Source: Ruminococcaceae bacterium UBA7075 (GTDB taxonomy: Bacteria > Bacillota > Clostridia > Oscillospirales > Acutalibacteraceae). From it: DNA of 31,644 nt. Each line of letters starts with the position of its first letter. Position 1 is the stretch's first letter. The stretch is taken from NCBI GenBank assembly GCA_002493635.1, contig DKZL01000009.1:1-31644 (forward strand), written 5' to 3'. Made by a program: the position numbers and the translations under genes. The notes beneath the pieces were generated by a model. It was not told where the DNA came from, made no database searches, and saw nothing but the letters and a program-made list of their open reading frames with translations. Of this stretch, positions 23,807-31,644 are shown piece after piece.

Positions 23807-25084
23807 ATGGTAAAAGCAATAGTAGGTGCCAACTGGGGCGACGAGGGTAAAGGTAAAATCACCGATGTTCTCGCAAATGACAGTGATATTGTTATTCGTT
23901 TTCAGGGCGGTGCAAATGCAGGTCACACTATTGTAAACGATTACGGAAAATTTGCACTTCATCAGCTTCCATCAGGTGTTTTTCACCAAAATATCACTAA
24001 CATAATCGGCAACGGTGTTGCTTTTAGTGTTGAAAATTTTGTAAAGGAAATCGCAGAACTTGAAAGCCGCGGAGTTCCGAAGCCGCACATCATTATTTCT
24101 GACAGAGCACAGATTGTAATGCCTTATCATGTTGCTTTTGACTGTTATGAAGAGGAAAGACTTGGTAAAAACTCTTTTGGTTCAACAAAGAGCGGTATTG
24201 CTCCGTTTTATTCTGATAAATACTCAAAAATCGGTTTTCAGATTAACGAGCTTTATGATGACCCTGAGTCGCTTAAAGCAAAAATTAAGCACGCTCTTGA
24301 AATAAAGAATGCAACTCTTAAAAATTTGTATAACAAGCCTGAAATTACCGAAGAAGAAGTTTTTGACAAGCTTATGGAATATAAAGAGCTTTTAGCTCCA
24401 TATGTAGGCGATGCATTTACATATATCCACAATGCACTCAAAGAAGGCAAAAATATCCTTCTTGAAGGTCAGCTTGGTTCACTTAAGGACACAGATTTTG
24501 GCATCTATCCTATGGTAACTTCTTCAAATACTATTGCAGGCTACGGTGCAGTAGGCGCAGGTATTCCTCCTTATGAAATCAAGGAAATTATCACTGTTGT
24601 AAAGGCATATTCAAGTGCAGTAGGTGCAGGCGAATTTGTATCTGAGATATTCGGCGATGAAGCTGACGAGCTTCGCAAAAGAGGCGGTGACGGCGGCGAA
24701 TTTGGAGCAACAACAGGCAGACCTCGCCGTATGGGCTGGCTTGACCTCGTTGCAACACGTTATGGCTGTATGGTACAGGGTGCAACTCAGGTTGCATTCA
24801 CAGTACTTGATGTTCTCGGCTACCTTGATGAAATTCCTGTTTGTGTAGGCTATGAGCTTGACGGAGAGGTAATTGATTACTTCCCTTCAACAACAAAGCT
24901 CAAGAGATGTAAGCCGATTTTAAAGAAACTAAAAGGCTGGAATTGCTCTATTTCAGGAATTACAGAATATGATAAGCTTCCTAAAGAGTGCCGTGATTAT
25001 ATAGAGTTCACAGAAAAGGAAATCGGTGTACCAATCACAATGATATCTAATGGTCCGGCAAGAAGCGATATTATTTACAGATAA
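23807..25084 (+). CDS. purA: Adenylosuccinate synthetase
   Basis: This enzyme carries out GTP-dependent conversion of IMP and aspartate to adenylosuccinate, the committed step to AMP. The N-terminus VKAIVGANWGDEGKGKITDVLA carries the signature GDEGKGK, followed by FQGGANAGHTIV with the catalytic His. GSTKSGIAPFYSDK is a lineage variant of the usual GTTxKGIGPxYxxK. TGRPRRMGWLDLV is the C-terminal marker. The 425 residues are normal. An AAAAGGAG ribosome site precedes the ATG. It lies between purB and guaA, so this operon serves both AMP and GMP branches. Confidence 0.97.
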   Translation: MVKAIVGANWGDEGKGKITDVLANDSDIVIRFQGGANAGHTIVNDYGKFALHQLPSGVFHQNITNIIGNGVAFSVENFVKEIAELESRGVPKPHIIISDRAQIVMPYHVAFDCYEEERLGKNSFGSTKSGIAPFYSDKYSKIGFQINELYDDPESLKAKIKHALEIKNATLKNLYNKPEITEEEVFDKLMEYKELLAPYVGDAFTYIHNALKEGKNILLEGQLGSLKDTDFGIYPMVTSSNTIAGYGAVGAGIPPYEIKEIITVVKAYSSAVGAGEFVSEIFGDEADELRKRGGDGGEFGATTGRPRRMGWLDLVATRYGCMVQGATQVAFTVLDVLGYLDEIPVCVGYELDGEVIDYFPSTTKLKRCKPILKKLKGWNCSISGITEYDKLPKECRDYIEFTEKEIGVPITMISNGPARSDIIYR

Positions 25085-25110
25085 GATTTTTTATTGGGGT
25101 GATTAAGGAT

Positions 25111-26658
25111 ATGGATAACAAAGAAACAGTTATTGTACTTGACTTTGGCGGGCAGTATAACCAACTCATTGCAAGACGAGTTCGTGAATGTAATGTTTAC
25201 TGTGAAATTTTGCCTTATACTGTTGATATTCAAAGAATTAAGGAAATTGCACCAAAGGGTATCATTTTTACAGGTGGTCCTAACAGTGTTTATGACGAGT
25301 CATCCCCTCATTATACACCTGAAATTTTCAAGCTTGGCATTCCGATTCTCGGCATTTGCTATGGCTGTCAGCTTATGGCATATTCACTCGGCGGGGTAGT
25401 AACATCTGCAACAGATAATTCAATAAGTGAATATGGCAAAACCGAAACTAATTATAATACAAATGATGTTTTATTTGACGGACTTTCAGCTAAAGGCATT
25501 TCCTGGATGAGCCATCGTGATTATATCAGCGAAGTTCCGGAAGGCTTTACGGTAACAGCCACAACGGATGTTTGTCCGACAGCAGCTATGTCAAATCCCG
25601 ATAAAAAGCTGTACGGAGTTCAGTTCCATCCTGAGGTGAACCACACTGAAAGCGGCAAGGATATGCTTAAATCATTCCTTTACAATGTCTGTGACTGTAA
25701 GGGCGAGTGGAAAATGGAAAGCTTTATTGAAACCACTGTTGCTCAGCTTAAGGAGCAAATAGGTGATAAAGGAGTTGTACTTGGACTTTCAGGCGGTGTT
25801 GATTCCTCTGTTGCAGCAGCTCTTCTGAGCAAGGCTGTCGGCAAACAGCTGACTTGCGTGTTTGTTGACCAAGGACTTATGCGTAAGGATGAGGGCGATT
25901 ATGTTGAGCAGACATTTACAAAGCTGTTCGATATGAATTTTGTCCGTATTAACTGCCAGGATGAATTTTTGTCCAAGCTAAAAGGTGTTACAGAGCCTGA
26001 AGCAAAAAGAAAAATTATCGGTACTGAGTTTTATAAGGTATTCTGGGATAGAATCCGTGAAAGCTACGGCAGCGGTTACTTTGCACAGGGCACAATTTAT
26101 CCGGACAGAATTGAAAGCGGCAAGGGTGATGCTGCTAAGATAAAAACGCATCATAATCAGGTAGGTGTGCCTAAAGATATTGAATTTTTGGGCATTATTG
26201 AACCGCTCAAGGATTTGTTCAAGGATGAAGTCAGAGTGGTTGGCGAAAAGCTCGGACTTCCTCATGAGCTTGTATGGCGTCAGCCATTCCCCGGTCCGGG
26301 ACTTGGAGTTCGTGTAATCGGTGAGGTTACTGCCGAAAAAGTTAAAATATTGCAGGATGCAGACGCAATTCTCCGTGATGAAATGGATAAGTGCGGCTAT
26401 GCTGAGCAAATGAGCCAGTTCTTTGCTGTTCTTCCGGGCGTTAAAACAGTTGGCGTTATGGGTGATGCAAGAACCTATGATGAGCTGATAGCCCTTCGTG
26501 CAGTGACTACAGATGATTTTATGACAGCTGATTGGGCAAAAATCCCTTATGACATTCTCGGCAAGGTATCAAACCGTATTATCAACGAAGTTGAACACGT
26601 AAATCGTGTTGTCTATGACATAACCTCAAAACCACCCGGAACAGTCGAGTGGGAATAG
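25111..26658 (+). CDS. guaA: GMP synthase (glutamine-hydrolysing)
   Basis: This enzyme aminates XMP to GMP. The N-terminal class I glutamine amidotransferase has the nucleophile in GICYGCQLMAY and the His/Glu pair in VQFHPEVNHTE. The central ATP-pyrophosphatase carries LSGGVDSSVAAALL. The C-terminal dimerisation domain ends in KPPGTVEWE, the usual terminus. I chose the ATG at 25111, with TTGGGGTGA upstream as ribosome site, giving 515 residues. A GTG at 25099 would add four. The reading frame is intact although the mobile region begins right after its stop. Confidence 0.97.
   Translation: MDNKETVIVLDFGGQYNQLIARRVRECNVYCEILPYTVDIQRIKEIAPKGIIFTGGPNSVYDESSPHYTPEIFKLGIPILGICYGCQLMAYSLGGVVTSATDNSISEYGKTETNYNTNDVLFDGLSAKGISWMSHRDYISEVPEGFTVTATTDVCPTAAMSNPDKKLYGVQFHPEVNHTESGKDMLKSFLYNVCDCKGEWKMESFIETTVAQLKEQIGDKGVVLGLSGGVDSSVAAALLSKAVGKQLTCVFVDQGLMRKDEGDYVEQTFTKLFDMNFVRINCQDEFLSKLKGVTEPEAKRKIIGTEFYKVFWDRIRESYGSGYFAQGTIYPDRIESGKGDAAKIKTHHNQVGVPKDIEFLGIIEPLKDLFKDEVRVVGEKLGLPHELVWRQPFPGPGLGVRVIGEVTAEKVKILQDADAILRDEMDKCGYAEQMSQFFAVLPGVKTVGVMGDARTYDELIALRAVTTDDFMTADWAKIPYDILGKVSNRIINEVEHVNRVVYDITSKPPGTVEWE
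26630..26658. mobile_element. Candidate attachment site at the 3' end of guaA
   Basis: The last bases of guaA, encoding PPGTVEWE and the stop, are a well-known integration target of tyrosine recombinases in many bacteria. Mobile genes begin directly after. The limits of the core are inferred, because the matching right-hand copy would lie outside the window. Confidence 0.5.
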
Positions 26659-26717
26659 TCATAAAAATCCCCTAAACCCGCATAAACACTGGGTTTTCAG
26701 CTCTCAAATTCCCGATT

Positions 26718-26738
26718 TGATAGCAAAATGATAGCAAA
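26718..26738. repeat. Direct repeat TGATAGCAAA x2, probable integrase arm sites
   Basis: Two perfect copies (26718-26727 and 26729-26738) with an 11-base period lie 60-80 bases from the end of guaA. Integrases with an N-terminal arm-binding domain, as encoded at 27810, bind such short direct repeats near att cores. An 8-base inverted repeat GCAAACCG (26734-26741) / CGGTTTGC (26770-26777) overlaps the second copy. Confidence 0.6.
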
Positions 26739-26805
26739 CCGTAAAACGCCATTATTTTAAGTGTTCTATCGGTTTGCAGGTACAATTATCTTAATACTAT
26801 AAAAG

Positions 26806-26840
26806 GCATTACTGACTTTTGCAGTCGGTAATGCTTTTTT
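26806..26840. terminator. Terminator between guaA and the island repressor gene
   Basis: An 11-base-pair stem with one G:T pair (26806-26816 with 26824-26834) is followed by six T on the plus strand. It also has a shorter T-rich tail on the minus strand, so it may serve both guaA and the convergent repressor. Confidence 0.85.
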
Positions 26841-26862
26841 GCGTTTTCTATTATATTCTGTT

Positions 26863-27327
26863 TTACTTACGAGAATTAAAAGCTACGCTTTCGGGGTAGT
26901 TATATCTCCAATTATCATATTCTTCTTTTGTGATTTCTCCGTTCTTAAGCTTTTCGGCTTGTTCCTGCCAAGCGGAAAACATATCAAACATTGTAAGATA
27001 ATTTGTTCCCATACCCTTATCAAGTCGTATGCAAAGCTTGTCATCAAGTTTATCAATACGGAAACCGTATAAATCCTCAAGAGTAAACAGAGTGTGCATT
27101 AATCCGTTGTAGCTGTCAATGTCGGGCACAGTTAAGGCACTTGTCGATATGCCAAACACATTTGCAAGATTGTTTGTTAAATCAGCCTTAGGCGTTCTGC
27201 TGCCGGATTCATACTGTGCCATACGAATGTCAGCGGTTTTCTCCGGAAAGCCCACCTGCATACCAAGGTACTTCTGCGTCATACCTTTTAAATTTCTGAA
27301 AAATCTTATTCTTTCGCCGATAGCCAT
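26863..27327 (-). CDS. XRE-family HTH regulator of the integrated element
   Basis: This 154-residue protein has an N-terminal helix-turn-helix (IGERIRFFRNLKGMTQKYLGMQVGF...ADIRMAQYESGSRTPKADLTNNLANVFGISTSAL, about residues 3-65). Its C-terminal domain is without a recognisable enzyme motif. A GAGAGGAGC ribosome site precedes the ATG. It is divergent from the excisionase-like gene and the integrase, the usual position of a lysogeny-type or ICE repressor, and probably controls the two divergent promoters between them. Confidence 0.88.
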   Translation of the reverse strand: MAIGERIRFFRNLKGMTQKYLGMQVGFPEKTADIRMAQYESGSRTPKADLTNNLANVFGISTSALTVPDIDSYNGLMHTLFTLEDLYGFRIDKLDDKLCIRLDKGMGTNYLTMFDMFSAWQEQAEKLKNGEITKEEYDNWRYNYPESVAFNSRK

Positions 27328-27357
27328 ACTATAGCTCCTCTCACTTTACTGTTAAAT

Positions 27358-27387
27358 ATCATAGCATAACAAGTTAAGTGATGTCAA
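27358..27387 (-). promoter_or_regulatory. Repressor promoter
   Basis: On the minus strand TTGACA (27387-27382) and TATGAT (27363-27358) are separated by 18 bases, about 30 bases ahead of the repressor start. Confidence 0.75.
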
Positions 27388-27429
27388 GTAACATAAAACA
27401 AAAAAGTTTAATATTTTCGAGAAAGACAC

Positions 27430-27458
27430 TTGACATAACGGAATATGTTTAGTATGAT
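27430..27458 (+). promoter_or_regulatory. Excisionase/integrase promoter
   Basis: TTGACA (27430-27435) and TATGAT (27453-27458) are separated by 17 bases. The -35 and -10 hexamers are identical to those of the divergent repressor promoter. GTTAAGT occurs near both promoters (27373-27379 and 27474-27480) and could be part of an operator. Confidence 0.78.
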
Positions 27459-27464
27459 CATTAA

Positions 27465-27610
27465 ACAAATAGCGTTAAGTCTATTTGTAAAAACTGAATA
27501 TCCGTCATACATCACGGTAATGGTGTATCCGCTCGGGCAAATCGGAATGCGGTCAGAAAGTTCTCCGACACTAAATAATTATGAAAATTAAGAATGAAAG
27601 GATGATGTTA
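27465..27610 (+). other. Long structured-looking leader of the excisionase-like gene
   Basis: The predicted transcript has about 145 untranslated bases. They hold a possible hairpin ATACATCAC...ATGGTGTAT (about 27507-27528) and a second, CCGC (27529-27532) with GCGG (27550-27553). I find no open frame with a ribosome site in it. Function unknown. Confidence 0.35.
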
Positions 27611-27808
27611 ATGTCAAACAAAATGTTTATGCGTGTTGAGGATGTGGCAGAAGAAATGGGCGTTTCCGTTTCTTACGCTTACAAACTTATACGCAAATTA
27701 AATAAAGAATTGCAGTCAACCGGGTGTATTACAATTCCCGGCAGAATTGACCGTAAATTCTTCCACGAAAAATTTTACTCAACCAAAACGACTGAAAGGA
27801 GCGATTAA
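27611..27808 (+). CDS. Excisionase-like small HTH protein
   Basis: This 65-residue protein starts at 27611 behind a GAAAGGATG ribosome site; other in-frame starts lie 6 to 30 bases upstream. MSNKMFMRVEDVAEEMGVSVSYAYKLIRKLNKELQSTGCITIPGRIDRKFFHEKFY is a winged-helix/MerR-like DNA-binding fold of the type found in excisionases and helix-turn-helix 'DNA-binding domain, excisionase family' proteins. It ends one base before the integrase start, so the pair is translated together. This is the arrangement expected of a recombination directionality factor. Confidence 0.82.
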   Translation: MSNKMFMRVEDVAEEMGVSVSYAYKLIRKLNKELQSTGCITIPGRIDRKFFHEKFYSTKTTERSD

Positions 27809-27809
27809 A

Positions 27810-28790
27810 ATGGGAGCATTTAAAAATGAAAAAAACGGAAGTTGGTATGTGCAGTTCCGTTACACAGACTGGCAAGGATTACGACAGCAAAAATTAAAGC
27901 GTGGCTTTTCCACCAAACGAGAGGCACAGGAGTGGGAACGAGCATTTCTGACCGAAAAGAAAGCCGATGTTACTATGCCGTTTAAGACTTTTACGGAATT
28001 GTACGAAAAAGATGTTCGACCGAAGTTAAAGGAAAACACTTGGCTTACCAAAGAGCATATTATTAAAACTAAAATATTGCCGTATTTTGAGCATAAGCGA
28101 TTATGCGATATATCGGCAAAAGATGTTATCGCTTGGCAAAATGAGATTAGAAAGCAGACAAATTCAAGTGGAGAGCCGCTTTCTCAGGGATATTTAAAGA
28201 CGATTCATAATCAGTTGAGTGCATTGTTCAATCACGCAATCAAGATTTACGGTTTAAGATTAAATCCTGCTTCTACGGTCGGTAATATGGGTAAGGAAGA
28301 ACGCAAGGAAATGTGTTATTGGACTGTGGAGGAATACAGTAAGTTTTCTGATGAAATGATGGACAAGCCTATTTCATATTATGCTTTTCAAATGCTTTAT
28401 TGGACAGGTATTCGTGTAGGCGAGTTGCTTGCATTAACTGCCGGTGATTTTGACTTTAAAAACAATATGCTTACAATCAACAAATCTTATCAAAGATTGC
28501 ACGGAGAAGATGTTATTACTCCACCGAAAACGGAGAAAAGTAAAAGAACAATAAAAATGCCGCAGTTTTTATGTGATGAAATGCAGGAATATTTGAAAAT
28601 GTTTTATTCACCGAATGACGGAGACAGAATATTCCCTATTTCAAAAAGCTATCTTCATCACGAAATGGACAGAGGCTCAAAAGCCGCAGGCGTAAAGCGT
28701 ATTCGTATTCACGATTTAAGGCACCCGTATGTCAAGCCCACGACAAAAAAATTTACAACTTTTTTTGAGGATTTCCGGGCAGCCGTATAG
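27810..28790 (+). pseudogene. Tyrosine integrase, truncated by insertion of a second element
   Basis: The start at 27810 follows a GAAAGGAGCG ribosome site. The N-terminal arm-binding region is MGAFKNEKNGSWYVQFRYTDWQGLRQQKLKRGFSTKREAQEWERAF. It is followed by a SAM-like core-binding domain and the catalytic domain with TGIRVGELLALTAGDFD (first Arg) and RIHDLRH (His-x-x-Arg, about residues 301-305). After H305 the sequence changes abruptly to PYVKPTTKKFTTFFEDFRAAV and stops. The second His/Trp and the nucleophilic Tyr, normally about 35 residues further on, are missing. The 326-residue product should not be able to recombine DNA. The missing 3' part presumably lies past the other end of the inserted element, outside the window. 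Confidence 0.9.
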
Positions 28791-28823
28791 CTGCCCGTAG
28801 CTGTTTAATACGGTATTCATGGC

Positions 28824-30368
28824 TCATGCCTCCTTTCCCGGTTTTTCTGTTCCTAAAAAGTCCTGCGTCACATATTCAATCTCAATCCGGTCTCCCGGAA
28901 AGATATAGACCTTACTGATAAGTCGGTCAATCAGGGCTTGCGTCAGAGTGTCGGCACTGCCTATTTCCTGAACGATCTCACGCTGTTTCAGCCTTGCCTC
29001 GTAATCGCTTTGTATCTGTTTGGTCTGTGCGGTAATAGCGGCATGGACATTCTTTGCCTGCACCAGTTCCGCGTCATATACTGCTTTCTGCTCTCTGTAG
29101 GTTTCCAGGTCAATCTCTCCAAGTGCATACTGTTCATAGAGCCGCCGTTTGCTGTCCTGGATAGAGCGCAGCTTATCTTCATGCTCGGCCTGCTGAACCG
29201 TCTGCAAATCCAGCTTGTCTTTGCTGCTGTCAATTCCCAGCGCCGGACACATCTGCGCCCGGATTGTTTCAAAGACCACCTGCTCCAGATCAGCCATTTT
29301 TACCCGCACCCCATGACAAGGAAGGTTTTCTGCCACTTCGGAGTGGCGGCAATAAAACCAGGCATCATTCCTGAGCGACATGGCATGGTCGCAGCAGCCG
29401 CAGAATACTTTTCCACGGAGAAGGTAGTCACGCCGCTTTTTATTGGGAAGGGAGAAACGCCTGATTGAAGCATTGGCTTTCTCAAACAGTTCCCTGCTTA
29501 CGATTGCCGGGTGGTGGTCTGGGATTTTGAACCACTCGCTTTCATCCTTTAGCTTCATGCGGCGGCTGCCAATCTCCTGTACCTTGCGCTTGCCGATCAC
29601 ATAGGTGCCGATATACCGCTGGTCCTCCAGCATACGCAGAACCGTAGAACTGCTCCAAACGCCGTGCGTCCGGGAGACATTGTAGTGATCCTTGCCTTTA
29701 TCCCTCCGGTATTCTCCGGGCGTAGGAATCTTCAGGGCATACAGTTTCCTCGTGATCTCTGCGGCTGTATTGCCGTCAGCCGCCCATTCAAATATCTGCC
29801 GGACAATCCCTGCAACGTCCTCGTCCGGTTCCATGCGCCCGTCTGTGCTCTTGCGGTAGCCATAAGGACAAATGACGCTTTGGTACTCGCCCCGGCGCAT
29901 CTTTGCGTATTTGGCGCTTTTCGTTTTCATGGACATATCCCGGCTGTAACACTCGCTGATAAGATACTTAAAAGCTATGTCGATTCCTCCGGTATCTCCT
30001 TTGAAATTGGCGGTGTCAAAATCGTCGCTCACGGAGATAAACCGGGTATGGTAGAGCGGAAACACCCGCTCAATGAAATAGCCGGTCTCAATGCTGTTGC
30101 GGCCGAAACGGGAAAGGTCCTTCACAATGATACAATCAATCTTCCCGGCCTGCACCATTGTCAAAAGCTCCTGTACTGCCGGACGTTCAAAGTTGGTTCC
30201 CGTATGGCCGTTATCAACAAATTCCAGGACTTCGCTGTTATCCCATTCCTGCAGCGACATGGCCTTTTCCCGGAGGAGCAGCTTTTGGTTAGGAATACTT
30301 AAACTTTCCGTCTTGAAGTCCTCCACAGACAGGCGGATATAAAGGGCAATCACATATTTCTGCTTCAT
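28824..30368 (-). CDS. Large serine recombinase (TnpX-like)
   Basis: This 514-residue site-specific recombinase probably excises and inserts the element that carries it. The N-terminal resolvase-type catalytic domain (about residues 5-150) has the nucleophile Ser14 in ALYIRLSVED and the Arg-containing motif KDLSRFGRN near 83-91. A recombinase domain follows (CPYGYRKSTDGRMEPDEDVAGIVRQIFEWA...GVWSSSTVLRMLEDQRYIGTYVIGKRK). A zinc ribbon FCGCCDHAM...FYCRH...C lies near 325-355. A coiled-coil region is near 390-460, followed by a C-terminal ALIDRLISKVYIFPGDRIEIEY module. The start overlaps the upstream recombinase stop (ATGA), a pairing common in clostridial integrative elements. Confidence 0.93.
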   Translation of the reverse strand: MKQKYVIALYIRLSVEDFKTESLSIPNQKLLLREKAMSLQEWDNSEVLEFVDNGHTGTNFERPAVQELLTMVQAGKIDCIIVKDLSRFGRNSIETGYFIERVFPLYHTRFISVSDDFDTANFKGDTGGIDIAFKYLISECYSRDMSMKTKSAKYAKMRRGEYQSVICPYGYRKSTDGRMEPDEDVAGIVRQIFEWAADGNTAAEITRKLYALKIPTPGEYRRDKGKDHYNVSRTHGVWSSSTVLRMLEDQRYIGTYVIGKRKVQEIGSRRMKLKDESEWFKIPDHHPAIVSRELFEKANASIRRFSLPNKKRRDYLLRGKVFCGCCDHAMSLRNDAWFYCRHSEVAENLPCHGVRVKMADLEQVVFETIRAQMCPALGIDSSKDKLDLQTVQQAEHEDKLRSIQDSKRRLYEQYALGEIDLETYREQKAVYDAELVQAKNVHAAITAQTKQIQSDYEARLKQREIVQEIGSADTLTQALIDRLISKVYIFPGDRIEIEYVTQDFLGTEKPGKEA

Positions 30369-31644
30369 CTTACCGCCTCCCCCTGAAATTCGCTCTTAAA
30401 CCGGAAAGAAACACGGATATTCCGCTCGTGGTCGATCTCGATCCGTTCAATCAGCCGGTCAATCAATTCCGCCGTCAACACATGATCCTGCGCCAGTGAT
30501 TTTGCGTCTTTTTCCATTGCACGGTAGCGTACAAGCTGGTCGTCCAGGGAATCCATACCTTTTTCAAGCGCCTCAATATCGCCTGAAAGAACAGTGATAG
30601 ATTCCTCGTAACCTGCTTTCATTTCAAAATATTCCTCGCTGGTTAAAATGCCCTGTACGAAGTTTTCATACAGCCCGCGAATCAGACGCCTCTGTTTCTC
30701 TATATCCTGCCGTTTGGCAGACATTTGGAATTTCAGTCCGTCTTTTTTTGTTTCTGTCTTGCCTCCAACTGAAAGAGAGGGAGAGACATACCCAAAGCAA
30801 CGGAAAGCTCTTTTTCTAAAATAGTGGTGACAGTTGCAATCAGCTCTGTCTCCTGCATCATCACGCCTTTGCAGGTATCTTTGGCTACACGGCTGTTCGT
30901 GAGACAATGGAACCAGTAAATATCCGGGCCTTTCTTGCGCTCGGCCCGCTGCCGGTGGAGGCTTCTGCCGCAGTCTGCACAGAACACTTTCCCCTTAAAA
31001 ATATTAGGCGTATATGGGCTTTTTGGTTTTGCCCTGCTTTCCTCGCAGACCTGTTTCCGGTATTCCTGTACCGCAGTAAAGAGTTCGTGACTGATAATCG
31101 GCTCATGGGTGTGTCTGGCAATAATCAGATTATAGTCATCGGCTTTTACCTGCCGGTGATCCACTGTCTTTGTTTTGCCCTGCACCAGATTGCCGGTATA
31201 AACCTCGCTTTCCAGAATCTTCATTACCGTACGGGTCTGCCATTTCCCGCTGCCAATCAGGCCGGGGCTGGTGATCTCGCCGGTAGATTTTTTGTAGTGG
31301 CTTGGCGCCGCAATGCCCATTTCATTGAGATTACGGACAATGCGGTTCAGCGCCACACGCTCATAAGCCCAGTCAAAAATCTGTTTCACGACCGGAGCCG
31401 TTTCCTCGTCAATCAGCAGCTTATGACAGTTATCCGGGTCTTTCCGGTAGCCATAGGGCGCCCGTCCTCCGATATAATCGCCGTCTTTCATAGCCTGCCG
31501 TGCCTGCGCCTTGATCTTCCTGCCAATATCCAGGGAATAGGCTTCGTTTATCATATTTTTTAAGGGAAGCATAATGCCGCCGTGAAGGTTGCCGGGGTCT
31601 GCCGTGTCAAACTGATCTGTGACCGCAATAAAACGGACATTGTG
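30365..31644 (-). CDS. Second large serine recombinase, 5'-partial, needs a -1 frameshift
   Basis: The reading frame is open from the window edge. The first visible residues HNVRFIAVTDQFDTADPGNLHGGIMLPLKNMINEAYSLDIGRKIKAQARQAMKDGDYIGGRAPYGYRKD belong to the end of the catalytic domain, so the active Ser is outside. The recombinase domain and zinc ribbon (FCADCGRSLHRQ...HCLTN...C) follow. At 30742-30748 the zero frame runs through A AAA AAG and stops at 30733. Homology to the coiled-coil and C-terminal module (RLIRGLYENFVQGILTSEEYFEMK...ELIDRLIERIEIDHERNIRVSFRF) continues in the -1 frame to 30365. It is either a programmed frameshift, a one-base loss in an A run, or a sequencing error. Confidence 0.85.
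30742..30748 (-). promoter_or_regulatory. Candidate -1 slippery heptamer A AAA AAG
   Basis: The heptamer is in exactly the codon phase needed to join the two frames of the serine recombinase. A GGAGG (30766-30762) lies 13 bases before it. A perfect CTGCC-AAAC-GGCAG hairpin (30720-30707) lies 21 bases after it, which is farther than usual for a stimulator. Confidence 0.5.

Larger units (their letters stand above)
28725..31644. mobile_element. Higher-G+C element with serine recombinases, left end inside the integrase
   Basis: The junction is near 28722-28727, where integrase homology stops. From about 28770 onward base composition and codon use change visibly to G+C-rich (many GCC, CGG, CTG codons), unlike the AT-rich host and even the host island. 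It contains two overlapping large serine recombinase genes on the minus strand and continues past the window edge, so the cargo is not visible. A perfect 8-bp hairpin CGGGCAGC/GCTGCCCG (28776-28783 with 28790-28797) lies near the left end. Confidence 0.8.

Noticed and set aside
27526..27560. A fourth copy of the repeat, because of a shared TCGGGCA
   Set aside because: Only seven bases match; the GTCTGCC core and end hairpin are absent.
28775..28797. A further repeat copy at CCGGGCAGC
   Set aside because: It is a perfect simple hairpin near the end of the serine recombinase element and does not align outside the GGGCA motif.
29664..30302. A 212-residue plus-strand open frame
   Set aside because: It is the complement of the catalytic and recombinase domains of the serine recombinase at 28824-30368, and has no family resemblance of its own.
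30907..31563. A 218-residue plus-strand open frame at the right end
   Set aside because: It is antisense to the clearly homologous serine recombinase and is the kind of open frame G+C-rich codon bias produces.
1..31644. A CRISPR array
   Set aside because: I saw no regularly spaced direct repeats with unique spacers and no cas genes.

Overview
The window looks like the chromosome of a low-G+C, spore-forming member of the Clostridia, most likely a gut Ruminococcaceae/Oscillospiraceae relative. The grounds are the AT-rich sequence, a spoIIR gene, an AddAB (not RecBCD) recombination system, strong AGGAGG-type ribosome sites and the general character of the proteins. The genus is an inference; no rRNA gene is present.

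Layout. (1) 1-4660: rodA on the minus strand, divergent from a tightly coupled fhs-tsaE-tsaB-rpiB run that ends in a strong terminator. (2) 4660-6110: a short repeat (copy A), a long AT-rich gap with an inverted repeat and a promoter, a small HTH regulator, and spoIIR. (3) 6156-10543, minus strand: an accessory-looking operon of a YtrA-type GntR repressor, ABC ATPase, ABC permease, two uncharacterised membrane proteins, a decayed CPBP protease copy and an intact CPBP protease. Its promoter has consensus hexamers with an AT-rich palindrome immediately downstream. (4) 10714-17653: addB-addA, which process double-strand breaks. (5) 17745-19814: a shared terminator, a DUF308 membrane protein, a pyrB carrying a PyrI-like zinc tail, a third repeat copy and tRNA-Leu(CAA). 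(6) 19986-26658: purC-purF-purB-purA-guaA, a purine operon leading to AMP and GMP. (7) 26659 to the end: mobile DNA. An island adjoins the 3' end of guaA (repeated candidate integrase arm sites, repressor, excisionase-like gene, tyrosine integrase). The integrase is cut by a second element of visibly higher G+C encoding two large serine recombinases. The second of these runs off the window and needs a -1 frameshift at a classic slippery heptamer.

The most interesting unexplained signal is a short repeat found three times: 4666-4727 (+), 7296-7379 (+) and about 19589-19640 (-). It has a conserved core and hairpins supported by compensatory changes. One copy sits in frame inside the CPBP pseudogene, which shows it is (or was) mobile. 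Other points of note are the PyrB with a zinc tail but no allosteric domain, the CPBP tandem duplication with one copy collapsed by an internal deletion, the nested mobile elements at guaA, and the possible programmed frameshift in the serine recombinase.
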